From Valencia hispanica (taxonomy: Eukaryota > Chordata > Actinopteri > Cyprinodontiformes > Valenciidae), in NCBI GenBank assembly GCA_963556495.2, contig OY747713.1, forward strand, positions 50,503,328 through 50,567,327: a stretch of 64,000 nucleotides of DNA, written 5' to 3'. Below the pieces are notes generated by a model, which saw only the letters and a program-made list of their open reading frames with translations, was not told the origin of the DNA and searched no databases. The translations under genes and the position numbers were made by a program. Shown here in pieces: positions 23,131 through 34,650 of the stretch (the stretch's first letter is position 1; each line of letters starts with the position of its first letter).

Positions 23131-23707
23131 CCCTTCATTTTAGAGCGAGCTCACTTTCTGCTTACAGGCTAGAACGAGCGTTGCATGCACACGAAGGGGA
23201 CGCGCAGAGGGGAAAGTGCTGGAACAACGTAAGCTTTGCTTACAAGCCTCTTATCTTGGATGGACCGTGGAAGTTGATTGGATGAGATTTTCCCAGGGTT
23301 TCTCGCTGTATAAAGAATGAAAATTACTCTGTCAAGTTTAAGAACTCCTAACTTATAGGTTGCCACTGGTATATGAAGAGCATTTTTTGCAGTTTTAAAA
23401 TGAAATTGTATACCCTGCCTTTAATAAGCTGCAGCTGCAAATATTATCCCTCATGTAGTTACTACTTTACACCAAGAAATGGCAGACATCTATAACTTCA
23501 ATCTGAGCAACATTTGTGGGTATGTTACCATAGAGATTTTTGGAGTATTTAAAGGTTGAAAAATGGAATGTAAAAATCTGCGGAAATAGCAGCAGACGCG
23601 GGAGAAACTCCCTGTGGAGAAGGTCTGTGCGTAGTACCTTGCAATGAAGGATACCACATACTGAAGCACTACAAGGAATTTCATCTAGCCTCTTAAAGGG
23701 ATAGTTC

Positions 23708-25489
23708 CAGTAGTCGAGTTGAGGGGGAGCGGAGGGGGACGCCGCTCCCCTTAGAAAGATATCCGACAAATAACGTCCCACCAGTAAAGGGCCCATCCTC
23801 CATCTCCATCCCTTCCATTTTACAGTAAATATTGTATGGAAATATAAATCATAAATAGGCTTAGCCTATATGAAATAATTTCATCAGAAAATGTTAGGTC
23901 TCCGCACGTTGAGCGAAAATAAACAATCTAATACAATCCGGGGGACAGGGGCACAAAACGCAATGATGCAACAATGTTTTTGCCTGAGAGTAGGCCAGGT
24001 GAACCCAGTTTTGTTTCATTTCGTTCCGACCTCTGGCATCTACAAACTTTTTACTTCGTAAAATAAATACGTTCACACTTAGTTTAAAAGTAAAAGTTCC
24101 CATCTGTAATAGCGCAGTTTTTTTTAAATGATCAATTTTAATTCAGGACTAGTTTGTTTTCGCCGTAGTGAGAAAGGAGAGACACGGCTGCTACGTAGGC
24201 TACTACCCGTTTTAGACCAAGAGATGGATTTAACATGACATCCATGTCTTGTTCATGTTTCACGGAAGTTAAATGCATGTAACACATTTTACATAGGCCT
24301 ACATGCTTTTACTCGGTTTTGTAAAAGTTTTAAAGAAGTTTTCATCATGACCTTAGCTGTCTCCATTTCTGCATACGTCATCACGTTGGTTAAACTCTGT
24401 CACCGCATTGGTCTAAAACGGGTACATAGCAGCCGTATCACTCCTTTCTCACTACGGTGAAAACAAGCTAGTCCCAAATAAAAACATCGATCATAAAAAA
24501 ACTGCGCTATTACAGAAGGAGAACTTTTACTTTTGAACTAAGTGCGAACATATTTATTTTATGAAGTAAACAGTTTGTAGATCCCAGAGGTCGGAAGGAG
24601 ATTCATATTCTAAAGACATTTTCGGGGTTCACCTTATGGCCTAGAGAGCAGCAAAAGCTGCATTACAGAAGTGCAAACATGCCCAAACAAGTGGCTGGTC
24701 AGCGGGATGAGCTATCAATCTCAACAATTAAGCTAGCCTGCCTTTTGTTATCTAAAGACCACCCGACTCGCCACAGGTGTACGCACAGATTCCAGGATTC
24801 GACCCTCCAAACTAGCTAAGATGAACGGGAAACCCTCCACATCTCTCTTGTTAATTAGCTTGCTAAAATACATGACTTGTTATTCAGTCAAGACACGCAA
24901 GCGGCTTGCTGAATCTGCACTAGATAACGACTCTTTTTACACATCCAGCCATAATCAGCCTAAGAAAAATGATCACCTTGTCAGAGCTCATCTGACAGTG
25001 CCGACATTTAGCCATAATCAGGACGAATGTGAACAAGAGCAAGAAAAACTGTAGAAAAAAACATGATTACGAAAGTGTTTGGAAACTGCTATGAGCATGT
25101 GGATTAAGTGAAGGTTGTAATGAATGAAACAGAAATTACTCATTTTGTTTGGCCATTCATGTTAAATTAATCCAATACTTTGTTTTGTATAGGCCTAGTT
25201 TGCACGAAAATACTTCTTCTGCACAGCAATTATTTGCTAAGGCTTCTTTGCAAGGTGCTGGTATCGGCTTTGCTTTACAGATATATAAAGCCTCCATTTC
25301 ACCTGATCTTGTTTAATTCTAATGCAGGATATTCAGTTGTAGTCCCCTAACATTCCGGCCAATTCGGCGATACAAAATACTCTGTAAATAGCACCTTTTT
25401 TAAAAATTAAAATCCAGATTTTTTTAACAGGCGAAAAAAATGACCATCCCCCTGAAATTTATTTACAACTCGACTACTGGATAGTTCAC
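23708..25489. mobile_element. hAT element, non-autonomous, copy 1, with internal palindrome
   Basis: The ends CAGTAGTCGAGTTG and (complement of the right end) CAGTAGTCGAGTTG are identical over 14 bp. The element is flanked by a perfect 8-bp duplication GATAGTTC (23700-23707 and 25490-25497), so the 1782-bp boundaries are secure. Inside is a long inverted repeat, with arms at about 23965-24220 and 24409-24670 and a 190-bp loop. A 77-codon open frame at 24821-25054 (starting MNGKPSTSLLLISLLKYMTC) has no family that I recognise. No hAT transposase is visible. A second copy lies at 34651-35625. Confidence 0.85.
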
Positions 25490-25504
25490 ATTTATACCTC
25501 TACA

Positions 25505-26293
25505 ACAGTTTTAATGTCTTCATTGATTTAACTCAAGATGCATAAATCCTTCTTTTGTATAGATTAACTGCGTTTTTATAACAGGCTTTAGCCTTTCATT
25601 TTTGTTCAGGAATAACATAAGGGATTTTGAATTGTTTATATTATGGCCAGAAAATCTCCCGAATAGCTCCATTTGTTGCATCAAGCTTGGTATGCTAATA
25701 AATAGCTTTGTCAAAAAGACTATCAGATCATCAGCTTGCAGGGCCAGTCTATGCTCTTGAACTCCTAATAGAATAGCAAATAGATTAGTTCTCATTCATT
25801 CAATTGTCATCGCCAGGGATTCTATAGCCAGGATAAATAGCATTGGAGATAATGAGCATTCCTGGCGATAGAGCCTTCCAACATGACAGGTTTAGAAACC
25901 CTGTGGTTTGTTGAAACACTGGCTTCGGGCTTTGTATACAAAAGTTTAATCCATTTGATGAAAATATTTCCAAATCCATATCTTGGGAGAACATAAAATA
26001 AATATGACCATTCTTTTCTGCCAAAGGCCTGATTCTTTCATACATGTTAAAAAGCAGATTATTCATTTTTCTTGGACAGTTTTGTAAAGCTTAGTTGGAA
26101 AGCCATCTGGCCCCGGTGCCTTACCACTGTAGATGCTACTGATTGCTGGTGATAGCTCTTCAATAGTTAGACTTCTGTCTAATTCCTGTTTTATGTCTTC
26201 TGTTAGTGTCTGGAACTGAAGTTGATCTAAAAATATATTCTGCTTTTCTGAGACTTGAGCGCAATCTGATTTATAAAGGTTTTTGTAGAATTC
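25505..26293 (-). pseudogene. L1-like LINE ORF2, RT region (3' part of split copy)
   Basis: Minus-strand pieces read EFYKNLYKS, then ELSPAISSIYSGKAPGPDGF (the start of L1-type RT), then a region around GYRIPGDDN, and RLALQADDLIVFLTK, where the usual catalytic box is (F/Y)ADD; the aromatic residue is lost. Frameshifts and stops separate the pieces. The copy ends about 25505 near the hAT target site. Its 5' continuation lies at 27618-27717, beyond an inserted L2. Confidence 0.75.
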
Positions 26294-27617
26294 ATCCCGA
26301 TGAACCCAGTCAGTTAGGTAGATTACAGGCATGTCTGGAAGACAAAAAAAACAGGGATGATTCTAAACTTTTTGCTCTTAAATTCTGACAAGACAGAAGT
26401 TGCCGTCTTTGGACCAGAAGCTCTAAAAAAGAAACTGCTTAGTCAATCACTTCATCTGGATGGCATTAAATTGGCCCCCAGTAATAATGTAAAGAACCTC
26501 GGCGTTATTTTAGACCAATTACTATTAGGATGTACACAAAATGTAATTAAAAGCCTTCTGTTGATCCAGAATGCGGCAGCAAGAGTTCTGATGAATATTA
26601 AAAAGAGAGATCACATTTCTCCTGTTTTAGCTTCCCTTCATTGGCTCCCTGTTAAATCCAGAATAACATTTAAGATCCTCCTTCATATATATAAAGCCCT
26701 TAATAACCAGCTCCATCATACATCAGAGATCTGATTCTTCCATATGTTCCTAACAGAGCATTTCGCTCTCAGACTGCAGGTTTACTTTTAGTTCCTAGGA
26801 TTTCTAAACGTAGAATGGGAGGCAGATCTTTTAGTTATTAGGCTCCTCTCCTGTGGAACCAGCTCCCAGCTTTAGTCCGTGAGGCAGACACTCTGTTTAC
26901 TTTTAAGGCCAGGCTTAAAACTTTCCTTTTTGATAAAGCTTATAGTTAGAGTGGCTAAGGTCATCCTGAGCGATCTCTGTAGTTATGCTGCTATAGGCTC
27001 AAACTGCTGGAGGACAGACTTACCAATTTTCCTTACTCTGCTATTTTCTTTTCTACTACTCTCCAGTTGCATTATATGCTGTTATTTCAACTGTTAACTC
27101 TGTTTTCTCTTAGTGTTTTTCTCTCCATAGAGGCTACACCTGGTCTGGTATCCTGCTTAGCTACAATGCCGTTTGGACGGGGGGGCATCGGCTGGGATGA
27201 TGGTCTCGGCAGCTGAACATCCCCCGTCTTCTGTTATCAACTTTTCCCTTTCTTTTACATAGAAAGTACTCTTATATCAGATCTTTTGTTCTTTCTGTGT
27301 CTCTGCTCTGTCTTCTTAAACCCCCAGACGGTCACAGCAGATGGCCGCTTGCACTAAGCCAGTTTCTGCTGGAGGTTTCTTCCTGTTAAAGGGGAGTTTT
27401 TCCTCTCCACTGTCACTACATGCTTGCTCAGTATGAGGGAATGCTGAGGGATTGCTGTGGTTGGAAGTCTGCATCAATCGGACCCAACCTCAAGTCAATG
27501 ACTCGACTTAAAACTAATTGGAATGTTTGTATGATTGTACTGAAATGACTTTTCTTGTAAAGTGTCTTGAAATGACATCTATTTTGAATCGGCGCTATAT
27601 AAATAAACCAAATTGAA
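26294..27617 (+). mobile_element. 5'-truncated L2 LINE nested in L1
   Basis: The insert begins inside the RT domain (the equivalent of GRLQACLEDIKTWM) and runs through SDKTEVAVFGPEALKK, NVKNLGVILDQ, LLIQNAAARVLMNIKKRDHI and LHWLPVKSRITFKILLHIYK to the ORF2 C-terminus and a 3' UTR ending CTATATAAATAAACCAAATT. It is flanked by TAGAATTC at 26286-26293 and 27618-27625, an 8-bp duplication. It is closely similar in sequence to L2-B (52105-56122). A deletion removes the segment between NLGVILDQ and QNVIKSLLLIQN. Frameshifts are present, so it is non-coding. Confidence 0.88.
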
Positions 27618-27717
27618 TAGAATTCTCTAAAACTGTCATTAATTTCAGATAGATCTACTGTTACATTCCCTGAAGAGGTCTTTATGCTATTACTTGCTAT
27701 TTCACTCTGCATTTTCT
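27618..27717 (-). pseudogene. L1-like LINE ORF2, 5' part of split copy
   Basis: On the minus strand it encodes KMQSEIASNSIK...VDLSEINDSFREF and stops at the duplicated target site. Joined with 26293 and below it reads on in the same frame (REF followed by YKNLYKS), the usual linker between endonuclease and RT in L1. This shows that the two halves are one element split by the L2. Confidence 0.7.
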
Positions 27718-27719
27718 TA

Positions 27720-28409
27720 ATTCTTAATAAACTGATAAATGTTTTTGCACATCAGTCAATCCTGAAACTAAACATGAAACATTAACCAGTGTTTAATGCC
27801 ATCATCTGCTCATCTTCCAATGTGCATATTTTTTTATTATATCTATGTCTGATATTATTAAACAATAGTGCTCTGATGCAACACCAATTTCTGAATCGTT
27901 CTAACAAGAAAGGAATATAGTATATCTAATTAGGAAACGTTTTGAAAAGAGAACAGACACAAGACAGGTACAAACACATAAAAAAGAAGGGCGTTAAATA
28001 AATAAATCCAAATTTTGAAAGACCACCAGACTCTAAGAACATAGTAAAAGAGAAGACCACTCCATAGAAGGGCTGTATGATGAAGGAGACAAGGAATGCA
28101 CACGGAACATGCCACATTTGTCAAAAGGACCATAATCCACAGAGGGAAACATTAATGTCCTCAATTAGTGGAGGAAAGTAAATTGTCATTGAGAGCACAA
28201 TCTTGAGGATTGGCGGTCAGAGTCCAAAGATAAGGAAGGAAGAAAATTAGTCTATGCCATAAGGAGGTAAAATATATCAAAGAATAAGAAAACAAATGAA
28301 GAAAAACATGAGAAAAGAATATATTTCGAATCCCAGAACCTTAAGGATCAAGTTGCTGAAAGACAGATAAAACGTAATTTCTTTGATGTGGTTGACAAAA
28401 GGGGTCCAT
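27720..28409. other. no gene recognised
   Basis: AT-rich DNA without motifs. Overlapping minus-strand frames at 27926-28133 look like hydrophobic chance ORFs. Confidence 0.5.
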
Positions 28410-29074
28410 CAGGGGCGGAGTGGGGCACTACAATCCACAGGGAAAATTCTGGCCGCATCAACCCCCCCTCCAGCCCACTGGATGAAGACCCAGATTATGT
28501 TGTTTCTTTGTGACTACGCATTTTGGAAGGACTTACCAGATATATGAACCCTGACCACTGGATGGCAATAGACAAATGCACATTATTCACAATAAATTGT
28601 AGGTTTAAAGCTTTTATGGGGTTTCCATTAATAAACAGAAGCTGAAATATAACATTTGTATACATTTGGGCAAAGGAACAATGGCTAGTTAGATACTTTA
28701 TTGATCCCCAAAGGGAATTCATGCATCTATCTATGTGTTTAAATATATATTATGGGTCAGTAAATATATTAGGTATTATACTATTGTTATATATTACATC
28801 ATGGTTACATCATATTCAATATTAGGCTTTAGCTATATAATATATTGTTAATAACATTAGGCTATACATTATAGTTACACTCTATTCTTTATTAAGCTTA
28901 GGCTATATGATATTCTATGTAAGTTATATTATAGTTATATTCTGTATTAGGCTTTAGCTATATAATATATTGTTAACATTAGGCTTTATATTATAGTTAC
29001 ACTCTATTCTATATTAGGTTTAGGCTATATGATATTCTATGTAAGTTATATTATATTCAGTATTAAGCTTTAGC
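28410..29074. repeat. hAT-like non-autonomous repeat, copy B (right end lost)
   Basis: It starts CAGGGGCGGAGTGGGGCACT and follows copy A (6976 onward) base for base with scattered differences, including both 125-bp internal units. It stops at TATTAAGCTTTAGC, where it is joined to Tc1 sequence (CAGATGG...) across shared bases AGC. The segment 28692-28724 is in the opposite orientation to its counterpart in copy A. Confidence 0.75.
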
Positions 29075-29708
29075 AGATGGAAAAATGAAGTGCTCCAAAA
29101 TCTCCTGATAGCTAGCTGCATTGACCCTGCCCTTGATAAAACACAGTGGACCAACACCAGCAGCTGGCATGGCATCCCAGACCATCACTGACTGTGGGTA
29201 CTTGACACTGGACTTCAGGCATTTTGGCATTTCCTTCTCCCCAGTCTTCCTCCAGACTCTGGCACCTTGATTTCCGAATGACATGCAAGTACTTTGGACC
29301 ACTGAGCAACAGTCCAGTGCTGCTTCTCTGTATCCCAGGTCAGGCGCTTCTGCCGCTGTTTCTGGTTCAAAAGTAGCTTGACCTGGGGAATGCGGCACCT
29401 GTAGCCCATTTCCTGCACACGGTGGCTCTGGATGTTTCTACTCCAGACTCTGTCCACTGCTTCCGCAGGTCCCCCAAGGTCTGGAATCGGTCCTTCTCCA
29501 CAATCTTCCTCAGGGTCCGGTCACCTCTTGTCGTTGTGCAGCGTTTTAAACACTTTTTCCTTCCCACAGACTTCCCACTGAGGTGCCGTGATACAGCACT
29601 CTGGGAACAGCCTATACGTTCAGAAATTTCTTTCTGTGTCTTACCCTCTTGCTTGAGGGTGTCAATGATGGCCTTCTGGGCAGCAGTCAGGTCGACAGTC
29701 TTAGCCAT
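29075..29708 (-). pseudogene. Tc1 transposase, N-terminal half
   Basis: From ATG 29708 (MAKTVDLTAAQKAIIDTLKQ) it encodes the paired helix-turn-helix DNA-binding region, with KTQKEISERIGCSQSAVSRH as the first and a second in DRFQTLGDLRKQWTESGVE. After a frameshift near 29380 come the linker, HWTVAQWSKVL, and part of the catalytic domain (WGAMSAAGVGPLCF-like, here WDAMPAAGVGPLCF). A deletion of about 23 bp at 29288 removes the SSDESKF block with the first catalytic Asp. The second Asp and the Glu are lost with the 3' truncation. It is complementary to copy 1, which keeps exactly the part missing here. Confidence 0.85.
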
Positions 29709-30010
29709 GATTGCGGTTTTAAAAGCCTCAGGAATCTTTTGCAGGTGTTTAGAGTTAATTAGTTGATTCAGATGATTAGGTTAATAGCTCGTTTAGAGAA
29801 CCTTTTCATGATATGCTAATTTTTTTAGATAGGAATTTTGGGTTTTCATGAGCTGTATGCCAAAATCATCAGTTTTAAAACAATGAAAGACCTGAAATAT
29901 TTCAGTTGGTGTGCAATTAATCTAAAATATATCAAAGTTTAATTTTTATCATTATATTATGGAAAAGAATTAACTTTATCACAATATGCTAATTTTTGGA
30001 GAAGGACCTG
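29075..30010 (-). mobile_element. Tc1-family element, copy 2 (3' half deleted)
   Basis: The right terminus TGGAGAAGGACCTG followed by TA (30011) and the adjacent inverted repeat are intact and match copy 1. On the minus strand the order is terminal repeat, 5' leader, transposase N-terminus and linker, then an abrupt end at 29075. The C-terminal catalytic part and the other terminal repeat are gone, replaced by repeat copy B. The element had inserted into an L2 that resumes at 30013. Confidence 0.85.
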
Positions 30011-30012
30011 TA

Positions 30013-30535
30013 TGTGTGGTGCCCCAGGATTCCATCCTGGGCCCCCTCTTATTTAACATCTACATACTCCTGCTAAGACAGATTACACTGGCTCCCTGTA
30101 GCTCAGAGAACAGACTTTATAAATACTTTTACTAGTTTATAAATTGTTGAATGGCTTGGCACCAAAGTATGTCGAAGTCTTGTTTCCCCTATATCAAACC
30201 CCCACACCAGTCCAGTCTTCCAACTCTACTCTACAAATCATCCCTAGAATTAGAACCAAACATGGAGAAGCTACTTTCGGTTTATGTGCTCCCCTTATCT
30301 GGAACAAACTTCCACACCACTGCTGCTGAAACACTGGGTTCCTTTAAATAAAAGCTTTAAAAAAATATGTTTAGAGCTGCCTAAAAGCTGAAATGTCATA
30401 TGTTTTAATGTGTCATGTGTTATGTTTCTCATGTGTTTTATGCTTTAATTGCTCCTTTTATTTTATCCCCTAATGAGACCTTGAATTTCCTTTTTGTTGA
30501 AAGTGTGCTATACAAATAAAAGTTGCCTCGACTGA
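30013..30535 (+). pseudogene. L2-type LINE fragment (L2-C subfamily), RT and 3' UTR
   Basis: It starts [17 protein letters not shown] (the RT motif GVPQGSILGPLLFN) and jumps by deletion to the C-terminal region LAPCSSENRL, MAWHQSMSK (frame-shifted LAPKYV) and FHTTAAETLGSFK. A 3' UTR ends with GTGTGCTATACAAATAAAAG. The match to the minus-strand L2 at 13.3-17.2 kb places it in the same subfamily. The Tc1 copy 2 is inserted at its 5' edge. Confidence 0.7.
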
Positions 30536-30539
30536 TGAC

Positions 30540-31380
30540 AGTTTCCAATGTAAAAGAGGAACAGAAAGAGTGCCTCTAGTGGGTCATCACATCATTAATT
30601 ATGGAAAATTATCCAGGCTCTGAAAAAGCAAAGTACACTAATCATGACAATGGTGGATCGGTAGGTAGTTCATCCTGTAACTGTCATGTTTGGGGTTCTT
30701 AATGAGGTCCCAAATGCAGAAAACTAAGTTGGATGAGGTGTATTTATTAACTGATAAAATAAAGAACTTACAGAATCAGGTTTGTGTACATAAGGTTCAG
30801 TGCATGGATGAAAGAAAAGGAATATAGACAGAGGATCCAGCGGAGAACAAAGAAAACCGGAAAGCTTAAATATACTTATACGTAAACACTTAAAACCTGA
30901 AGATCAATTAATGACAATTGGTTGTGGGTGAGACAGGGAGGGAGCAGGGGATGATTGGGTATGGCTAACAGCTGGGCAGGGAAGTAAAGTGGCAGAAGTA
31001 AACAGAAGAGATGACTAGACAGGAGACAAGCTTAAATGCCTACTAATACAAAAGGATAACTAAGAATGATGAAATGTAAGTGAAGTAAAAACACTAATGA
31101 ATATAACAGGAAGGAGAGAAGAAAAACAAAACAGAAGGAAATACGTAGAATTTTTAGAAAGAAGTCAAGAGAATAATCCTGAGTAAAACAAAGTAAAGCA
31201 GAGCTAACCAGAAAATGATGAGGTAAACATATAACTAATAAAAGATCAAAACAGTAAAATAAAAGTGGAAGTATCTACAGAACCTAATGGAGATAAGAAA
31301 GGCTAACGCAGGAGTAAGTAAGATTAGACCAAAATAAATAAGGAATGACCCAAAAACAAGAGAAACTCAAAGTAAAAACA
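30540..31380. other. AT-rich interval; possible LTR-like end at about 30685
   Basis: Around 30685 the sequence CTGTCATGTTTGGGG...CCCAAATGCAG resembles, in reverse, the end of the LTR-like insert at 42679-42929 (CATTTGGGTCC...GCATGATA). No full boundaries can be set and no genes are seen. Confidence 0.3.
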
Positions 31381-31388
31381 CCTGAGGG

Positions 31389-32652
31389 TAGAGCTGTAAT
31401 CGGGACTTAAAAAGTTGGGTCTGACTTGGCCCGACCCAGCCCGAGCCTGAGAAAATTCAGCCCGAGCCCGAAGAGTATATTTTGATTGACAGGTTATTAA
31501 AGTCCTAACCCGATTACAGCCTGACATTATTCAAAAGTCACACATCACGGTTTCCGCTAGAAAAAAATGGGACCGGACAACGTGACCGGCAGGTTTTCAA
31601 TTTACTGGACAAATGTTTGAAATTCCCATCAAATAGGCCTATTATCTAAAGCTTAAAATGATAAATGAGGCCCTGCCTATAAGAATAATATCAAGGCATG
31701 TCGATTTATAATCTTTTTTTTAAAGTCTGCAGCTTTATGAAATAAAATGAGTACCATCAATTAGGCTATCTCACATGCATGACTTCTAAAATAAAGGCTA
31801 TTGCACAAGCCTACCCTCTTTAAACATGAACATAAAGAAACTGAAGGCCTACCTATTATCAGACTAAATAATTTTCAAACAAAAACACATCTGGACTGGT
31901 CGCACCATTTTGATAACGCATTGTGCTGCCGACATGAAATCAAATACTGTCTGTTTAAAAGATGGAATAAAAACTATGAACTCTAAAAACAAACTGAAAT
32001 ATCCCTGACCATGGATTATGACATTTTACTTTTTATAGGGTGACCATAGTCTGAAAACCCAAAAAGAGGACCTTGGCAGTGGCTAAGAGAATAGTAAGAT
32101 CCTCAGCTTTAACCGCTTCTGTTGCGTAAAAGTCTGTCTCGCCTGCATGCGTTTCTGTGTGCGCTCTTGACTGCTTGCTCTAAATTTCAGGAGATTTTAT
32201 CTGACTTGTGGGCATCAGAGAGCTGCTAGATAAATGCAGGACACTTCTGCAACTTGAGACTTGTGATGTCTGGTAATAGAGCATTTACACTTCAGCATTT
32301 TCTGTCTGAGAGTGCAGTGCAGCAGTCAGAGCATGTTTTCTGTTTTGATCTGAGAGAAGGAGTGGCCTGACGCCTGGGTCTTTCACATCATGACGCATGC
32401 AGTGTGCATGCAACATCTTGACAGGTAGATCGTAATAATATTAGTGGCCCAGTGCAGCGCTTTATTATAAATAGTCTTGGTCTGTAAAACTGAGCAAAAC
32501 CTGGACATTTTCGGGAATTTTATTAACACCATTAGTTCACACTAATGAGATGATCAGCTGACCGCTAAAGCCCAAGCCCTGCTCGAGCCAGTGGACAATG
32601 ATAGAAATTAAGCCCGAACCCAGCCCGACCTCGGGCAAGGATCTTCGCTCTA
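31389..32652. mobile_element. hAT-like element with 8-bp duplication
   Basis: The termini TAGAGCTGTAATCGGG and, from the other side, TAGAGCGAAGATCC share TAGAGC and are flanked by CCTGAGGG at 31381-31388 and 32653-32660. Both sub-terminal regions are rich in GCCCGA/TCGGGC blocks. The interior includes a stretch from about 32037 (TAGGGTGACCATAGTCTG) that resembles the terminus of the hAT-like unit at 1534, probably an older nested fragment. No transposase frame is visible. Confidence 0.65.
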
Positions 32653-32814
32653 CCTGAGGGTAAAACAGGAAATGAAGAAAAAAAGTTGTGGAAGGAAAAA
32701 CACTGAGACGGAAACTCAAATCACACAACAACCCTGAATAGGGAAACTATGTTAAGATGAAAATAAAAGAAACCAACTAAACCCCAAAATAATGACACAC
32801 AGTGAATATCAAAA

Positions 32815-33005
32815 GATCCTTACTGGTGGGTTGTGGGTTCAAACCCCTGCTCTCTCCGTCTTGGTTGTTGTGTCCTCAGGTGAGATTCCCACTGAAATGT
32901 TCCTGCCTTGCCTGCTGCATGGCAGCCTCGCCTCTGTCAATGTGTCCCAGGGCATCTGTGGCTACAGCGTAGCTTACCACTATTAGCTTGTGTGCATGAA
33001 TGGGT
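32815..33005 (+). repeat. SINE-like repeat
   Basis: A B-box-like GGGTTCAAACCCC (32830-32842) is followed by GGCAGCCTCGCCTCTGTCAA and GGCATCTGTGGCTACAGCGT and ends in TGAATGGGTGAATG. I recall this order as a common teleost tRNA-derived SINE, but no A box is convincing. It lies directly left of a LINE 3' tail. Confidence 0.5.
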
Positions 33006-33029
33006 GAATGTCTGAATTTAAATTCGACT

Positions 33030-33082
33030 CAATTCAAAAATACTTTATTGATCCCAGAGGGAAATTAAGTGTTGTTGTAGCT
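33030..33082 (-). repeat. LINE 3' tail (end of the split copy)
   Basis: CAAAAATACTTTATTGATCC followed by CAGAGGGAAATTAAGTG is the 3' UTR end of the LINE whose coding tail is at 33600-33910. It is separated from it by a hAT MITE. Confidence 0.65.
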
Positions 33083-33599
33083 CAGTGTTTCTCAAACTTT
33101 TTTTTATCATTCCCCACTTCGGACAAAGGAGCATACACAAGCCCCCCATGCTTTTATCGCTCCAACAGAATGGTGACCACGCCTGATTTTTAAAGTGTTT
33201 TATTTATTTAAATAGCCGAGTTAGTCTACAAGTTTTTAAGGGTATAAATTAGTTGGAAAAAGGGTTGCGCACTGGTATAAAACCGGCTCAGAAATATATG
33301 CTGTCAGTAGTTGCTACATGTAGAACTTCAGCTCACAGTTGGAGAAAATAAAAGTTGTAGTTTTATCAAATTTACAAAGCTTTCAAAAATAAATAAATAA
33401 ATAAAGAGCAAGATTCTCATCCCTGTATTTCCTCCGTGGTTGACCGTGTGACTTCTCTGACTCTGAAACGTTCCCTGATCTTTTTAGATATTTGTACATT
33501 TTGTAGATGGAATCTCTGATAATGCGGCCACTTCAGCTTGTTTTGTTCTGCTGCGATATATTCCAATGTCAAACTCGCCCCATAGTTTGAGAAACACTG
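33083..33599. mobile_element. hAT MITE inside a LINE 3' UTR
   Basis: The ends CAGTGTTTCTCAAACTTT and (complement of the right end) CAGTGTTTCTCAAACTATGG share 16 bp. The flanking 8-mers TTGTAGCT at 33075-33082 and 33600-33607 are identical. The 517-bp body has no transposase. Removal joins GTTGTTGTAGCT to CATACAATTAATTC of the LINE 3' UTR. Confidence 0.85.
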
Positions 33600-33910
33600 T
33601 TGTAGCTCATACAATTAATTCTTAAGGAGTTGTTGTAGATCATGATAGCTGTGGGAAGGAAAGATTTCCTGTAGTGGTTTCTGTTGCAGCGAAACTGAAG
33701 AAGCCTCCGACTGAAGACACTCTGTTGTTGCAGGATAGTCTCATGAAGAGGATGCTCAGGGTTGTCCATAATTTTTTTCATTTTATGAAGAATCCTTCTT
33801 TCCATCATCATCTCCAGATGTTCCACAGTTGTCCCCAGAACAAAACCAGCCTTCTTTATCGGGTTGTTTAGCCTTTTTAAATCCCTGGCTCTGACGCTGC
33901 TACCCCAACA
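33600..33910 (-). pseudogene. Rex1/CR1-like LINE ORF2 C-terminus
   Basis: Read on the minus strand: CWGSSVRARDLKRLNNPIKK, AGFVLGTTVEHLE, then RRILHKMKKIMDNPEHPLHE, RLLQFRCNRNHYRKSFLPTA and IMIYN. This 'pebble' of conserved residues (C W G, H P L H, R...R C...R.R.SF.P.A) closes the RT protein of several teleost non-LTR elements. The clade name is tentative. It is open across this piece, but endonuclease and RT are absent. Confidence 0.6.
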
Positions 33911-34650
33911 GATGATATACTGAATAAGTTCATTTTGTGTTCGTAAATTATTTATCGTTGTTCTTTTTCAAGACAATGTTAGGTATTTCTCAAAAGATGT
34001 TGTTTCCTACCTGCTGACAGTTTCAACTCCACACTGCTGTCTTCTTCAGAGCATCATCCGACTTGTTGCTGCCGTGTCATTTATCAGCTGACTGGTCTGG
34101 GAGCGCTGTCAAACCGCGCCCCCAGACCAGCCGCGCCTCCCTGCGTTGCCGCTGTAGAAGAAGACTTTATTTCTACCCAAAGGTAAATTTGTTTTGCAGT
34201 AGATGAGTCGTAAACATTAATACATACAGACATTTCCACATAAATCATAAAAACATAAGAACACATAAAAACATAGAAGCAACAGTTGTAGCCAACTCTA
34301 AGTTCCCATCCCTGCTGGCTGCCATTCAGCTGGCAGCAGACTCCCAGCAGAGTTCCAGCAGCTGGAGCATTGACTGGAGTGCCCCCCACCAACCAGTTTT
34401 TACTGGAACTCCTCCCACTCAAAGAAATACAGAACATGACCAGGAGATGGCGCTTCTCTCACAGAATACAGTACACACCGGCAGATTTAAAGCGCCTTCG
34501 ACCAGGGAATTAGCATTATTATTGCTCAACCTTTTGTTTTGCACTAATGGGCCATTGGTCACCCATTGTCACACAAATTGCATAGGCTACAGAGCCGGCC
34601 TAAGGGGCTGTTTACACAACAACATTTTTCAGCAAAACTGAGGTTTTTCT
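33911..34650. other. no gene; edge of another terminal repeat
   Basis: It includes a short palindrome around 34090-34130 (CTGGTCTGGG...CCCAGACCAG). At 34599-34650 a sequence GGGGCTGTTTACACAACAAC looks like the end of a different inverted-repeat element, cut off by the hAT copy at 34651. I see no coding signal. Confidence 0.4.

Noticed and set aside
22943..23285. P/G/R-rich ORFs in the GC-rich block as a protein gene
   Set aside because: Open frames on both strands arise from GC-rich composition; no start context, domain or splice pattern supports them.
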